NCBI GenBank assembly: GCA_016235595.1
Contig: JACRJX010000016.1
Location: forward strand, 62,001-126,000
DNA length: 64,000 nt
Reading direction: 5' to 3'
Source: Verrucomicrobiota bacterium
GTDB taxonomy: Bacteria; Verrucomicrobiota; Verrucomicrobiia; CAIQCK01
The position numbers and the translations under genes are program-made. Position 1 is the stretch's first letter, and each line of letters opens with the position of its first letter. The notes below the pieces were generated by a model. The model was not told where the DNA came from and made no database searches. It saw only the letters and a list, made by a program, of their open reading frames with translations. Below are positions 18,301 through 27,800 of this stretch, in pieces.

Positions 18301-19277
18301 GCATACATGCCTGCGTGTGTGTAGTAATTGAAACTCTTCACGCCGATCTTGTCGTCATACCCGGCCGACCCTGCGCCTTCCTGAATGGCGACGCCAAACT
18401 CCGTCGTGTTGTCCATTGTGTCGAGGTGCGTGAAGGCGATCCACATGCCTTCGTCCGTCAGGTTCTTTGTGAAGAATCCAGGATGCCGCTGGTAGTAAGT
18501 GTCGAGCGCGCTGCGCATGCCCCATCGCGGATCGCATGCGAACAACTCAAACTCGAACGCCGCTTGCGATGCTGGCGAGGTTTCCTTGCACAGCGCCACG
18601 TCGTATGTGATGCCAAACAGATTTCGCTGCGCGTCGTACGCGGTGCGGAAGATGCGTGGTTGGTCCAGTGGCACCGCGAGGCACAGCCCGGCCGCGCCGG
18701 TGATCACCGTGCAGAAGTTCTCGGTGTTGTAGCCCATCCGCAAATCCGGCTTGTCCTTCCATTCCGGCAGCGCTGCAAACGCCCGGAGCGGTTTCGCATT
18801 CTCATATAATTTCCCCGGCTCGACCGTGCGTGGCCGGTCCATGTCATCCCACCATTTCCAGCCCGTCGCGTTTACCGGTACGCTTACTCGAACCAACAGG
18901 CCGCGATCCTTGCCCGTCGTGTCCTCGACCCGGAGCTTGAACTTGAACGCCTTGCCATCGCCCTTGATCCGCAGCGTCGCCTTCAACGCCAGCGGTTCCG
19001 AGTTGAGCGCCATGCTGACCCCGCCACCTTCCGCGCGAACGGAACCCGACATTGGGAAGTATTCCCCGCTTCGCCCGACGTCGCAGACGCTCAGCACCGG
19101 CGCTCCGGCCGAGAGCGGCAATTGTTGGCCACCTACCGTCGCCGACTTCCACGCCCCGTCGGCAGTAAACGCCAGCACGTCGCCGGACGTGGTTCGTACT
19201 TCCTGGCCAGTGACGATGGCAGCCACGCACAAAGCGGCGCACCCTGAAACGAGTTGTGAGAGATTCCTGAAGCTCAT
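15336..19277 (-). CDS. Large secreted glycan-active protein with CBM-like domains
   Basis: A 1313-residue protein with a signal peptide (MSFRNLSQLVSGCAALCVAAIV). After an N-terminal beta-sandwich-type region (1-300), residues ~300-660 look like a (beta/alpha)8 glycoside hydrolase core with ELDGFYYDGL, a DGxxYD segment often holding the catalytic acid or base, and VMGAETGLN. Residues ~745-900 and ~1160-1310 resemble CBM4/9/22-type modules: each has a GGFE or WFDNV/WFDDV signature (GRGGSVWFDNVSV and GTAWFDDVVL). Between them, residues ~920-1130 are beta-rich, like the NPCBM or NEW3-type linker domains. The exact GH family was not recognised. It ends tail-to-tail with the metallophosphoesterase gene and begins downstream of the CobW operon. 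Likely role: polysaccharide degradation outside the cell. Confidence 0.7.
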   Translation of the reverse strand: MSFRNLSQLVSGCAALCVAAIVTGQEVRTTSGDVLAFTADGAWKSATVGGQQLPLSAGAPVLSVCDVGRSGEYFPMSGSVRAEGGGVSMALNSEPLALKATLRIKGDGKAFKFKLRVEDTTGKDRGLLVRVSVPVNATGWKWWDDMDRPRTVEPGKLYENAKPLRAFAALPEWKDKPDLRMGYNTENFCTVITGAAGLCLAVPLDQPRIFRTAYDAQRNLFGITYDVALCKETSPASQAAFEFELFACDPRWGMRSALDTYYQRHPGFFTKNLTDEGMWIAFTHLDTMDNTTEFGVAIQEGAGSAGYDDKIGVKSFNYYTHAGMYADVPNHKRGVDPTPSLERRIAAVEATFRKSTGRDGVYAECGLYDAAGRLSAEPGSVYGDVLAQFCLEPEMFYGQWLLDRIEKFYADFRKRGELDGFYYDGLTTGINYRREHFPHAGYPPSWDPVAKKPYLYNYFSSVEWARLVAEKLHGMGKFTMMNGAMGASPFCAPYLDVMGAETGLNISRSNYGFVKTICHHKTFVTLLKGNYAKMTGAEIELFMKRCLAYGVFPGFFDWPPSGLGPGGTYWDHPEYYERDRLLFRKYQPLVKTIAAAGWGPLTFASAADAALQVERFGTMERGHVFFTVLNDSTEPVRNALKVEAEKLGIPAKGLVVFDEVAQRRLVSKAAGGTLTIPLELPPQSVALIHIAKAADFVAHHLEAAAKVFDAADIQRKADEGRPVRPRYWRVTEERCFRDDKALLLRNDGNRQTTTASQWVMLFQEKACPVTVRARVRTKDVTGTKGDSFALHAVVCYVDKRFTTRDPRVLPLEPGTGDWRDVEWTIEPTRPVRSIQLTLRLNGRGGSVWFDNVSVRSADAPDRECVVDGGFDAWYEKLTPEQAALLDPKIAAVRSALSGEGEPAKKVAATLRAVQAASALITERHLENPARREGRDLDAIWNHLTSCNSVVLGIDGLELTAPNMAAPGETVKVAAKLLSRKKAASRVTLSLRSESNLKISSKRGGSEYEVAIPASAKPGERIVLHGEATAELAGGGNLPLRASRTIAVVAPFEAETALEGVSADASQTLVLRLANNLSHPQRFKIAVNAPDGWTTTSAPQEETVPSQSNAQVRFALSPGTATKPARYEVGVTAQSDGEPKSFRLELNHVPASANRLKNGGFESNAGTDLANWARWGGGCASDASVAHSGRQSLRLQTDAARAHVGASQGVALNQKSVVPLIVRGWCKTEKISGDRSGCCLYVDVYYADGTKLYGQKVFFDGGTHDWQFREMRIQTTKPARSVNVYSMLRGATGTAWFDDVVLAEDSSPASEAGR

Positions 19278-19355
19278 GATTGGAAAGAGATTTGATCGCT
19301 GCGGGGACAAACCGTATCACCCAACCCCGTGAAATCAAACGATGATTGATAACCC

Positions 19356-19378
19356 AGAAGTAGGACGGGCGTCCTTCT
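19356..19378 (-). terminator. Weak terminator candidate after the CobW operon
   Basis: AGGAC (19362-19366) pairs with GTCCT (19371-19375) across a GGGC loop, and AGAA with TTCT outside it, with a 2-base bulge. The element sits 33 bases past the stop of the CobW gene. No T-run follows, so confidence is low. Confidence 0.25.
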
Positions 19379-19410
19379 GAGGATAGTGGGCAGGAGTCAG
19401 ATGTCAGCCT

Positions 19411-20316
19411 TCAACATCCGGTGCGGACATTGTGGAGGAAACGGCGGGTGGCGGCGGTGAGGGGAGCGCGCAGAATGAAGACCAGTTCGGATGGACGCTG
19501 CTCCGCAGTCTCCTCAACGCGCAGGCCGGAGGCGGAGTAGTCCAGATGGAACCGTTGGCCGGCGGTGGCGACGAATCCTTTGATCCGGTAGATGTCTTCC
19601 TTCACGGCTTCCAGCGCGGCGCGGAAACGGTCGAGGTCCAGGTCGCGGTCCAGCAACACGCTGAAGCTCGCAAAGTTCGGGTCGCTGCACGACGCAAGCT
19701 CGCCGCCCTGCACACCCGCGAATCGCGCCCCGAACAGCTCCACGTCTGCCGCGCCGTAGCTGGTGCGCACCGGCGTGACGGCGGAATTGATTTCGCAGAC
19801 GGCGGCTTCGGTTTGCCCGATGAGCGCGGCGGGATAGGCGTCGGTCTTGTTGATGAGGATGTGGCTGGCGGCTTCGATCTGGGCGCGGATGTTTGGCAGG
19901 GTGCGGAGGAGTTTGCCAAAGCTGCCGGGGTCCAAGATGGCGACGACAGAGGTCAACTCATACTGGCGGTCGAGTTGCGCCTCGCGGAGCATCTGGCCGG
20001 CGACCGCAGGGTTGGCAATGCCGCTGGCCTCGACGACGACAGCCTCGACCGGCGTCGCCGATGTGCCGAACCGCGCCGGCAGTTCCCGCAGGCGTGCGAT
20101 GAACTCCGTGACGAGACACCGGCAGAAGATGCTGCCGCCTGCGATGGAAACAACGTCGGGTGTCTCGCCCGCCAGCAGCGCGCCGTCCACGTCCTTCGCG
20201 GAGAACTCGTTGACGAGATAGACGATCTTCCGGCCCCGGTATCGCCGCGCGAGCTGTTTGAGGAAAGTGGTCTTGCCGCTGCCGAGGAATCCGGTCACCA
20301 GCGCAAGCGGGATCAT
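19411..20316 (-). CDS. CobW/P47K family GTP-binding protein with degraded CxCC motif
   Basis: A 301-residue protein. The P-loop TGFLGSGKT is at residues 8-16, VNEF at residues 35-38, and VVEASGIANP near residue 108, all typical of the G3E/COG0523 GTPases. The usual metal-binding GGCICC segment reads GGSIFCRC at residues 60-67, so two of the three CxCC cysteines are lost. The CobW C-terminal domain follows residue ~200, short but recognisable. Family role: GTP-driven metal insertion or cobalamin metabolism. It starts 8 bases after the stop of a uroporphyrinogen-decarboxylase-family gene, in the same operon, which suggests help with cofactor or metal supply to that enzyme. The motif loss may alter or remove metal binding. 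Confidence 0.85.
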   Translation of the reverse strand: MIPLALVTGFLGSGKTTFLKQLARRYRGRKIVYLVNEFSAKDVDGALLAGETPDVVSIAGGSIFCRCLVTEFIARLRELPARFGTSATPVEAVVVEASGIANPAVAGQMLREAQLDRQYELTSVVAILDPGSFGKLLRTLPNIRAQIEAASHILINKTDAYPAALIGQTEAAVCEINSAVTPVRTSYGAADVELFGARFAGVQGGELASCSDPNFASFSVLLDRDLDLDRFRAALEAVKEDIYRIKGFVATAGQRFHLDYSASGLRVEETAEQRPSELVFILRAPLTAATRRFLHNVRTGC

Positions 20317-20323
20317 CGCAGTG

Positions 20324-21694
20324 TCACTTGCCTTTGCCGGCGATCTTCGCCTCGATGGCGCTCACCAGCGTGTTCTGGTCGGGGATGATCGAGATGAACG
20401 CCACCTTGCCGTCGAGGCAAATGGTGGGGATGTTCTTCACGCCGAGCCGGGTCATCATGCTGATGCCTTCGCGCGTGGTGATGCGATGCTCCTTGACGAT
20501 GACGGGCTTGGAAAGCCGTTTGGAGGCGCGATGCACGGCGTCCATCATGTATTGGCACGGCGCGCATGAGGAGGAGTCGAGCGTGATCACATCAATCGTG
20601 ACCAGCGGTTCATTCTGGTAGTTCGGCGGGGCGGCGACAATGGCGGCCTCGGCGGTCTTGGCGATGATGGTGCGCTTGGCGATCTCGCGCCGGTAGCCGT
20701 CGAGGACCATTTCCGCGGCGGCAGCGAGATTCTTCGGCGGTGTGTCGTAGGGCAGGTCGCAGCCGGGTGCGAGCACGAAGCCGCAGCCGCCGCCGACGTC
20801 CACGCAACGAATGGCGTCGAGCCGCGCGTCGTCCTCGTCGCCGAGCAGCAGCACGGTGGTGAGACGGAGGTTGCCGCCGAACGACTTGTTGTGGCCACGC
20901 GTGAAGTCGCGGATGCGCTCCAGCGGTATGTTCTCATCGATGGAGATGTTGTCGCAGGCGGTGCGGCACATCGCCTCGATGTTGCGCGTGGCGTCGCCGC
21001 AGACGAACAGCGACGAGAGCCCACCGCGATCCTTGACGAACGCGAAGATCTGGTTCACCGCCGGCGTGACGAAGTCTGCGAAGTGTTCCGCCGAAATCTG
21101 GCTGGTCATCGGGTCCACGACGGCGATGACATCCACGCCGTTGTCGAGATAAGCCTGCGTCACCTTCTGGCCGACCGACGCGCAGAAGCCGATCACGGCC
21201 TTGACGTAGTCGGGATGGTCGAACATCTGGAGGAAAATGTCGTTGCCCATCAGGTGCAGCGCGAGTGTGAACGGCCCGCAGATGAGGCCATAGAGCGCGA
21301 TCTCGCTGCCGACATCCTTCTTCATCGTGCGAACCGCCTCCATGACGATGGGGAAACGCCCGTTGGCCACGTCAAACACCGGCAGCGCGGCGAGCGACTT
21401 GCCTTGCTCGAGCGGGTGCGTGCACACCGACGGCGGCGTCTGTTCGGCCCAGCGCAACTCGCAACCGAGCACCTCGGCCTCCAGTTGCAGGTCGAACACC
21501 ACCGGCAGCCCGTCGGGCTGGTAAAGTTCGCACGCCTTCTTGAGTCCCTGCACGATCAGGTCGCTTGATTGCAAATACTCGCGCGCGCTCTTGCCAATCA
21601 GCTTGCCGCCGTGGACGCCGACGAACGGCACCCAGGCCGGCCGTGGTGTGGTTTCATTGCGCAGTGCTTTGAGAAGAAGTTCGCGTCTGTTCAT
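20324..21694 (-). CDS. URO-D family methyltransferase-like protein fused to a thioredoxin-like domain
   Basis: A 456-residue protein. Residues 1-345 resemble uroporphyrinogen decarboxylase/MtaA-type (methylcobamide:CoM methyltransferase) proteins: VPFVGVHGG, CGPFTLALHLMG, VDVIAVVDPM, and the two cysteine blocks LFVCGDATR (Cys232) and APGCDLPYDTPP (Cys312). In MtaA-type enzymes these cysteines, with an HxC histidine, bind zinc; here the HxC histidine is a phenylalanine (Phe230). Residues ~362-456 form a thioredoxin-fold domain with CAPC at residues 377-380. Such a fusion could give a redox-gated or thiol-methyl-transfer enzyme; function is inferred. Operon order is membrane protein, this gene, then CobW GTPase. 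No strong ribosome site is seen. Confidence 0.78.
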   Translation of the reverse strand: MNRRELLLKALRNETTPRPAWVPFVGVHGGKLIGKSAREYLQSSDLIVQGLKKACELYQPDGLPVVFDLQLEAEVLGCELRWAEQTPPSVCTHPLEQGKSLAALPVFDVANGRFPIVMEAVRTMKKDVGSEIALYGLICGPFTLALHLMGNDIFLQMFDHPDYVKAVIGFCASVGQKVTQAYLDNGVDVIAVVDPMTSQISAEHFADFVTPAVNQIFAFVKDRGGLSSLFVCGDATRNIEAMCRTACDNISIDENIPLERIRDFTRGHNKSFGGNLRLTTVLLLGDEDDARLDAIRCVDVGGGCGFVLAPGCDLPYDTPPKNLAAAAEMVLDGYRREIAKRTIIAKTAEAAIVAAPPNYQNEPLVTIDVITLDSSSCAPCQYMMDAVHRASKRLSKPVIVKEHRITTREGISMMTRLGVKNIPTICLDGKVAFISIIPDQNTLVSAIEAKIAGKGK

Positions 21695-21736
21695 AAGAAT
21701 AAGTTTTGGAGAGTTTGCTTTGGCGGGGCCGCCGGT

Positions 21737-22696
21737 TCAAGCAGAACGACGGAAGAATTTCTTGATCCACAGCAGATAGCCGAGCCAAAGCACCATGTAG
21801 CACGCCATCCATGTGGCCATGCTTTTGCCGGAGAAGAAATTGTACTTCTGAATCTGCTCGAGATGCTGCTGCGAACAACCCGTCTGCCGATACAGCTCCA
21901 TCAGGTCAATCCGCGCGTAGGTGACGATGCTGGAAACGTCGAATAGCACGAATGCAACCACAGCGACCCACCATGCAAATGGCTTTAGGCGATAAAATGC
22001 CCAAGCCAGCCAAGCCGAACCTGCGGACCCGACCACGAGAAACACTGTTGCCGGGAGTCCAGTGAGCAGGATGCCAAAGAACGGGAGGACGCTTTCGTCG
22101 GCCAGCGGCATTGGGAGCATGGACAAGGCACCCATGCCAAGCCACAGTGATGCCGCGAGCACCGGCAGCGGACACGCGTCCGTCCAGCACCTCACTGGAT
22201 AACGCGCCTCGCAAGTAGCCTTCACGTTCCTGCCACTATAGAAAAGCAACATCGCGCCCGGAATGATGATAAAGATGAATCCCGACATAACCATTATGCT
22301 GACTATGATTGGCGTTCTCACGTCAACTGACATTGCTTCCATCACGCGCGGCATGAAGAACACGTTGAATCCTAAGACGATGACGCCCAGCAACAGCCAG
22401 CCCCACGACAGGATCAGCAGCAACGCGCGCGCCCAACGGCGGCACATGATGGATCCGATGCCGAGCCAGACAAACATAATCGCGATGATGGCGTAGATTG
22501 ACACACCGAAGACAATCGCGCTGTTTTCCGGTGACGCTCCAGTCGTCTTTTCCAACGCCAGTCCCAAGAATATCAGCAGGACCGTCAGCGCGCAAAAACA
22601 GCCGATGAGGATTTCCAGCACTCCGAAGATAATGAGGCCTGTTCGCTGGTCGGAAAAAGCGGGTTGAGAAGGCGGTAACGATTCTGTGGCTGTCAT
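21737..22696 (-). CDS. Polytopic membrane protein of unknown function
   Basis: A 319-residue protein preceded by AAAGGAG 5 bases before ATG 22696. About seven hydrophobic segments are visible: GLIIFGVLEILIGCFCALTV near residue 20, AIVFGVSIYAIIAIMFVWL near 60, LLLILSWGWLLLGVIVLGFN near 95, then others near 140, 180, 215-230 and 250. A C-terminal part (residues ~275-319) ends in FLRRSA-like basic residues. No family is recognised. It is the first gene of the operon with the URO-D/thioredoxin fusion and CobW, so it may be a membrane partner or transporter for that pathway, which is a guess. Confidence 0.65.
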   Translation of the reverse strand: MTATESLPPSQPAFSDQRTGLIIFGVLEILIGCFCALTVLLIFLGLALEKTTGASPENSAIVFGVSIYAIIAIMFVWLGIGSIMCRRWARALLLILSWGWLLLGVIVLGFNVFFMPRVMEAMSVDVRTPIIVSIMVMSGFIFIIIPGAMLLFYSGRNVKATCEARYPVRCWTDACPLPVLAASLWLGMGALSMLPMPLADESVLPFFGILLTGLPATVFLVVGSAGSAWLAWAFYRLKPFAWWVAVVAFVLFDVSSIVTYARIDLMELYRQTGCSQQHLEQIQKYNFFSGKSMATWMACYMVLWLGYLLWIKKFFRRSA

Positions 22697-22819
22697 GGAC
22701 TCCTTTCAACCGCGCGCCACCGTTCAACGGCGGCAGTCGCGAGTTGCTGTACTGTTTCTACGCCCAAGGCCCGACTTGCGCCAGCCAGTTCTTGTGACGT
22801 CGGTTTGTTCTTTTGCGTT

Positions 22820-22848
22820 GCCAGCCGTTGCGTTTTAATGCGGCTGGC
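22820..22848 (+). other. Perfect 8-bp hairpin in the leader of the GH172 gene
   Basis: GCCAGCCG (22820-22827) pairs with CGGCTGGC (22841-22848) around a 13-base loop. It sits 20 bases ahead of ATG 22869, in the 172-base intergenic region between the divergent membrane protein and the GH172 gene. Could be an operator or leader hairpin. Confidence 0.35.
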
Positions 22849-22868
22849 TTGTGGCTCGTGAATCAACA

Positions 22869-24794
22869 ATGTGGCGTTGGATGGTGTGCGCGATTTGTCT
22901 GGCCTCTTTAGTTGCGGGAGCGGCCGGCGCGGCAGAACCGCAAGCCGGAAGGCCGTCCATGAAACCAACTCTCGACGAACTGCGGCGGTTCTATCTGGGT
23001 GACGTCCACGAACTGCGCAGCTACCGGCCGGGCAAGAACAGCTTCGTCGAAGGTCCCGACCGCCGGCTCGGCTGCTACCGCGCACCGGGACAGCGGCTGA
23101 CACTGCTCGATGTCGCCGGCTCCGGCAGCGTCCGCCATCTCTGGTCCACATGGCGCGAAAACCAGGGCAACCACCGGTTGGAATTCTTTGTGGACGGCGC
23201 GAAGAAACCGGCGCTCACCGGCACGCTGGACGAACTCATTGCCGCCGCGCAGCGCACACCGTCGCCGCCCGTCGTGGGTTTCATCGGCAACAAGGGTGCG
23301 CGGAATTTCTTCCTGCCCGTGCCGTTCAAGCGCCACATGCGGATCGAAATGGAAACGCTGGAGCCGACGTGGCTGATCTTCTACCAGATTGATTATCGCA
23401 CGGGGGAGAATGCCGGCAGCCGCCGGCGTGAAGAGGTGGAACTGGCTGATGCTTTATCCCGCCATGGCCTTCTGCCTTCTCACGTCGGCGGCTACGAACG
23501 CACGATCACCATTCCCGCCAATGCCCAAGCCGATATTGCCACTCTTAGCGGTCCCGCCATCGCGCGACGGTGGCGGCTGAAGACCGATGTCAACGTCAGC
23601 GCGCACAACCTGCTCCGGCTTGAAACCCGCTACGACGGCGCGGCCACGCCCGCGGTGCGGTCCAACCTCGCCGATTTCTTTGGTCCATTTCGCGGCGTCA
23701 GCTTCGAGACCGACACGAACACGGCTACGCGCGTCTGTCACCTGCCGATGCCGTTTCGCCGCAACGCCACATTCACGCTCGCCAACGATCTGCCGCATCC
23801 GGTCACGGTCACGTTCGATGCTGACATCGAGCCGGTCCGTAAATGGGATGATCGTTGGGGGTATTTTCACGCGCTCTGGCAACAAACGCCACGCACCACC
23901 GGCTATCGCCAACACCAGGTGCTCTATCTGCGCGGGCGCGGCCACTGGCTCGGCATGGCGCTCTACGGTACCGGCCACGATCACGGCGGCGGCGACTTTG
24001 TGGTCATTGACGGCGAGGGTGACAACCCGGTGTTCCTGCATGGCATCAATGGCGAGGATTACTTCACTTTCGCGTGGTTCGGCCGTGGCGAACATCATCC
24101 GTTCGCTGTCGCGCACAGCAACGAAGCCGGGCGCTACCGCCATCATTTCGAAAACCCCTATCCGTTCCATAAGAGCTTCAGCCTTTACTGGGGCGCTTAT
24201 CCCGACCTCGCGCCGCGCAGTGTCGCCTACTGGTATCAGGATTCTCCGGAGGATGTGACGGTCACCGACGCTGACAACCCGCTGAATGCTGACTGGGATT
24301 GTTTCGGTCCCGTGCCGCTGTTGCTCGACAAGAACCACCGGCCCGTCGGTGATCTTTATGCCGTGCTGCCGGGCGTCAGCGATCTCGACGCGGGCAAACA
24401 ATTCGAGTGCCGCTGCGTGAGCGAGTCGTTCGTCAGCGGCTGGATGAAGCAGCGCAGCATTGGCCCGATGCTCGACCTCACCTATCTTGCGCGCCACGGC
24501 ACAAAGATCAGAGGCGAAATCGAACTCGGCGGCATGGGCCACGCTTTCCTCGCCCGCCGCGTCATTACCTCGCCGAAAGCGCGCCGCGTTACCTTTCAAC
24601 TCAGTCATGACGACCCGTTGCGTATGCGCGTCAATGGCCGCGAAATCTATCACGGTGGCGGCAGCAACGGTTTCGTCACCCACCGCGTTCCGGTGAAGCT
24701 GGACGCAGGCGACAACGAAGTCATCGTGCAATTGACCAACTTCTTCAACGTGAACTTCAATTGGGCCGGCTTCGCGTTGCGCTTGTTGGAGTGA
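22869..24794 (+). CDS. Secreted GH172 (DUF2961) family glycoside hydrolase-like protein
   Basis: A 641-residue protein with a signal peptide (MWRWMVCAICLASLVAGAAG). ATG 22869 was preferred over GTG 22851. The double-jelly-roll DUF2961 signatures are clear: GSGSVRHLWSTW, RNFFLPVPFKRHMRIEMET, and LIFYQIDYRT. Members of GH172 include difructose-anhydride- and arabinofuranoside-cleaving alpha-furanosidases. The catalytic glutamates cannot be assigned with certainty. Residues ~545-641 add a C-terminal beta domain (LSHDDPLRMRVNGREIYHGG and VIVQLTNFFNVNF), resembling PA14/carbohydrate-binding additions. The gene is 18 bases upstream of the DUF6259-like gene on the same strand, so both are probably cotranscribed for extracellular glycan breakdown. 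Confidence 0.85.
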   Translation: MWRWMVCAICLASLVAGAAGAAEPQAGRPSMKPTLDELRRFYLGDVHELRSYRPGKNSFVEGPDRRLGCYRAPGQRLTLLDVAGSGSVRHLWSTWRENQGNHRLEFFVDGAKKPALTGTLDELIAAAQRTPSPPVVGFIGNKGARNFFLPVPFKRHMRIEMETLEPTWLIFYQIDYRTGENAGSRRREEVELADALSRHGLLPSHVGGYERTITIPANAQADIATLSGPAIARRWRLKTDVNVSAHNLLRLETRYDGAATPAVRSNLADFFGPFRGVSFETDTNTATRVCHLPMPFRRNATFTLANDLPHPVTVTFDADIEPVRKWDDRWGYFHALWQQTPRTTGYRQHQVLYLRGRGHWLGMALYGTGHDHGGGDFVVIDGEGDNPVFLHGINGEDYFTFAWFGRGEHHPFAVAHSNEAGRYRHHFENPYPFHKSFSLYWGAYPDLAPRSVAYWYQDSPEDVTVTDADNPLNADWDCFGPVPLLLDKNHRPVGDLYAVLPGVSDLDAGKQFECRCVSESFVSGWMKQRSIGPMLDLTYLARHGTKIRGEIELGGMGHAFLARRVITSPKARRVTFQLSHDDPLRMRVNGREIYHGGGSNGFVTHRVPVKLDAGDNEVIVQLTNFFNVNFNWAGFALRLLE

Positions 24795-24812
24795 ATCTGG
24801 TAAGAGCAGCGC

Positions 24813-27800
24813 ATGAATTTTTGGTTTCGACAACTCACCGCTGCCGCGGCAATTTTGTTCGCAGGCGGCATCTACGTCTTCGCGGCGTCCGACGAGCCGC
24901 AAGGCGACGCCATCGCGTTGACGGGCGGTTCTTGCACGATCAGTTTCAGCGCGAGCAATGGTTCGATTCTTGCCGTCAAACAGCGCGGCAAATCCGGCTC
25001 CATCTGTGCCGGCGGCGAACACGGTCTGTGGCAGGCGCGGTTTCGTGATGGAAGTGAACTCTGCTCCACTAATTGTGCCTTCACCTGCGATCGCGACACA
25101 AAAGCCAACTCGCTCCGCCTCCACTTTCGCAGCGACGAACTCATTGTCACGGTCACCGCAACCGGCTGCGGCAACGGCATTGAGTTTGTCGCCGAAGTCC
25201 TGCCAGCGAAGAAGACACTGCTCGACTTTGCGGTGCCGGCGCGGTTGCGCTTCAATCCCGATATGCTCGACCGTTTCGTTTGTCCCTCCGATGGCAACCA
25301 TGGTGTCGGCATGGCGCTGCGGCCTGCGTTTTTCAAGCTTCAATCTGAAGACGAGCCGGCTGGCTGGAGATACGTCACTGCCGGCTCACGCGGCTACATC
25401 AGCCTTTACGGCGGCTCGCTCCGCATGCGCGACGTCCACGATGCGCCGGTGGCGCTGCGTGTCACGCCCGAAGGCCGTGAATGGTTTGGCGCCAGCCTCG
25501 CCCGGCGCATCAAAGGCGCGCAAGCGACCGTCAACCGCGCGCCCGCCAAAGGGCAGGCTGACCTTGTGCTCGCCGACTCAGAGAACGGCGCCTACGTCTC
25601 CGCGAGCCATCTTGGCGGCGCAGGTTTGCTCTGGCGTGTCGGCGGCTTCGTGGGCGACAGGGAACAGCGCCTCGTCACCGCGATGATCAAGGCGACGGTC
25701 GAGAAGCTTGCCACAAAACCGGTTGAAAGCCGCGCCAAGCTCGGCATTATCTCCCTTGCCTCCGGGCCGCAGCGAGGCGGTGGAGCTGCAATCGCTGTTC
25801 ACGATTGGCTCATGGCGCTGAGTGAGTCGAAAGCCGTCACCGACGGCAAACTCACATTCGTCGAGTTGCGTTCGCCACGGGAGATGCTGGAGGCGCTCGG
25901 TTCCCCTGGGTTTCTTGCCATCGTCAATCCCTACGGTGAAGGGTTGCCTGCCGCAAGCGACGATGGCTTGCCCGCGGCGGTTGCGGCCATCGGCAAGTTC
26001 GTCCGCGGCGGCGGCCATTGGTTCGAGGTCGGCGGCTATCCATTCCACGCGGCGCTGCGGCCGGTGCACTGGATGAGTCTCAACCTGCCGTATCCGCCGG
26101 CGTTTGCCGACTTCATGCATCTCGATACGCGCGCCGGGGCGGCGTCGCTCTACGGCGTGCAGCCGATGCGCTGGCCGCCGTGGGCTGCCGCGAAAGACCC
26201 CAACGCCAGCTTCGTTCCCGGCAAGCTCGGCTGCGGCGGCGACGAACGCGGCGGTTGGTGCGAGCGCGCGTTCGGCACATTCGTCACGGCGGGACAAACC
26301 TGGCGCGCGCCGGTGGTGCGGCTCGCCGTCGGCATAACGGCCGAGAAATCGCTGCGCGACTACTGCGACGCAAATCAGATCAGTCGCCGGCTTGACGAGA
26401 AGATGCCGGCCGACGTGTTGGCGAAGTTCAAGAAGGCGGTGCTGGTTTACTACGGTGGCAACTGTGCCGAGAAACTGGAGCACATCGACAAGCTGCCATC
26501 GCCCGCGCTTGTCCACTTCGCCGACTTTCTCAAGGGCGGCTTCGACAAGGAGTACCCCGACCATCTGCCGCCGCACCCGAGGTTCGGCACAGCGGCACAG
26601 TTCCGGGAGTTTTTCGACCGCTGCCACGCGCTCGGCCATCTGGTGATGCCTTACACGAATCCCACATGGTGGTGCGATCATCCGAAGGGGCCGACGTTCG
26701 AGCGCGAAGGGGATGCGCCGTTACTGCGATCTCTGGATGGCAAACCCAGCTACGAGCGATACGGCAACCCGGGCAATGACGGTTGGACAGTCTGCCACTG
26801 GCATCCGGCGGTGCAGCGTGCCAACCGCGAAACAGTGCGGCAGTTCAGCGAGGACTACCCGGTGGACGTGCTGTTTCAAGATCAATGCGGCGCACGCGGC
26901 TGGCGCTACGATACCAACCCCGCCTCGCCCACGCCGTTTGCCTACACCGACGGGTTGCTCTCGCAAGTTGCCGAGGATGCCGCCAGAAAACCTCTCTCGA
27001 CCGAGTCGGGCTGGGATCGCGCGGCGAACCACGAGGCGCAACTTTGCGGCATGACCTGGGGCATCGTGCCGACCGAGGGCGGACCGTCATGGCGGCGGTT
27101 GATGAAGCACGAGTACTCTCCGGCGACGTGGGATATCTTCCCGCTGGCGCAGATCATTGCCCACGACAAGTGTTCGTTTGTGCATCACGACCTCGGCCAA
27201 TTCGTCACCAATCGCGAGACGCTTGCGTGGACACTCGCGCTTGGCTACGGGCTGAGCTGTCGTATCGCCGCTTCCGCGCTGGATCGTGACGGGCCGCGCG
27301 AGTGGTTGCGCTGGCTTGACCGGCTGCAGAAGTCCGTCGTTGCCCGCTACGTCGGTGAGCCGATGACGCTCTTCGTCCACGAACGTGGCGCGCAGCCCAC
27401 GCGCGACGACGACGGCATCATTCGCGCCACCTACGGTCCTGTCGAGATCATCGCCAACCTTGGTTCGTCACCCAAAGCCGTCACGTCACGGAGTGGCACG
27501 GCTGCCTTGCCGGGGTTCGGTTTTCGCGCAACCGCACCCGGCGTCGTCGCGGCGAATCTGCAAATCGTGGGCGGGGTGGATGGTCGCACTTCCACAACTG
27601 GCGGCGGGGAAGGGGAGTTGTTCGTTGCTGAAGGCAACGCCCACCGTGCCGACGTGTGGGTTTATGCCGTGCCGGCCAGCGACGTGGCGGTGGAATTGCC
27701 AGCTCACATGACCGGCAAGCTCACGCTGGCGCTCGATGGCGAGCCAGTTGCGCCCGTGCGGGCGACCAGCAATATCATCCACTTCCGTCTGCCACAACGC

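Noticed and set aside
23454..25343. A long open reading frame on the minus strand
   Set aside because: It is antisense to the GH172 and DUF6259-like genes, in GC-rich DNA where such frames are common, and its translation has no signal peptide or motif. The plus-strand genes have start sites and family motifs.
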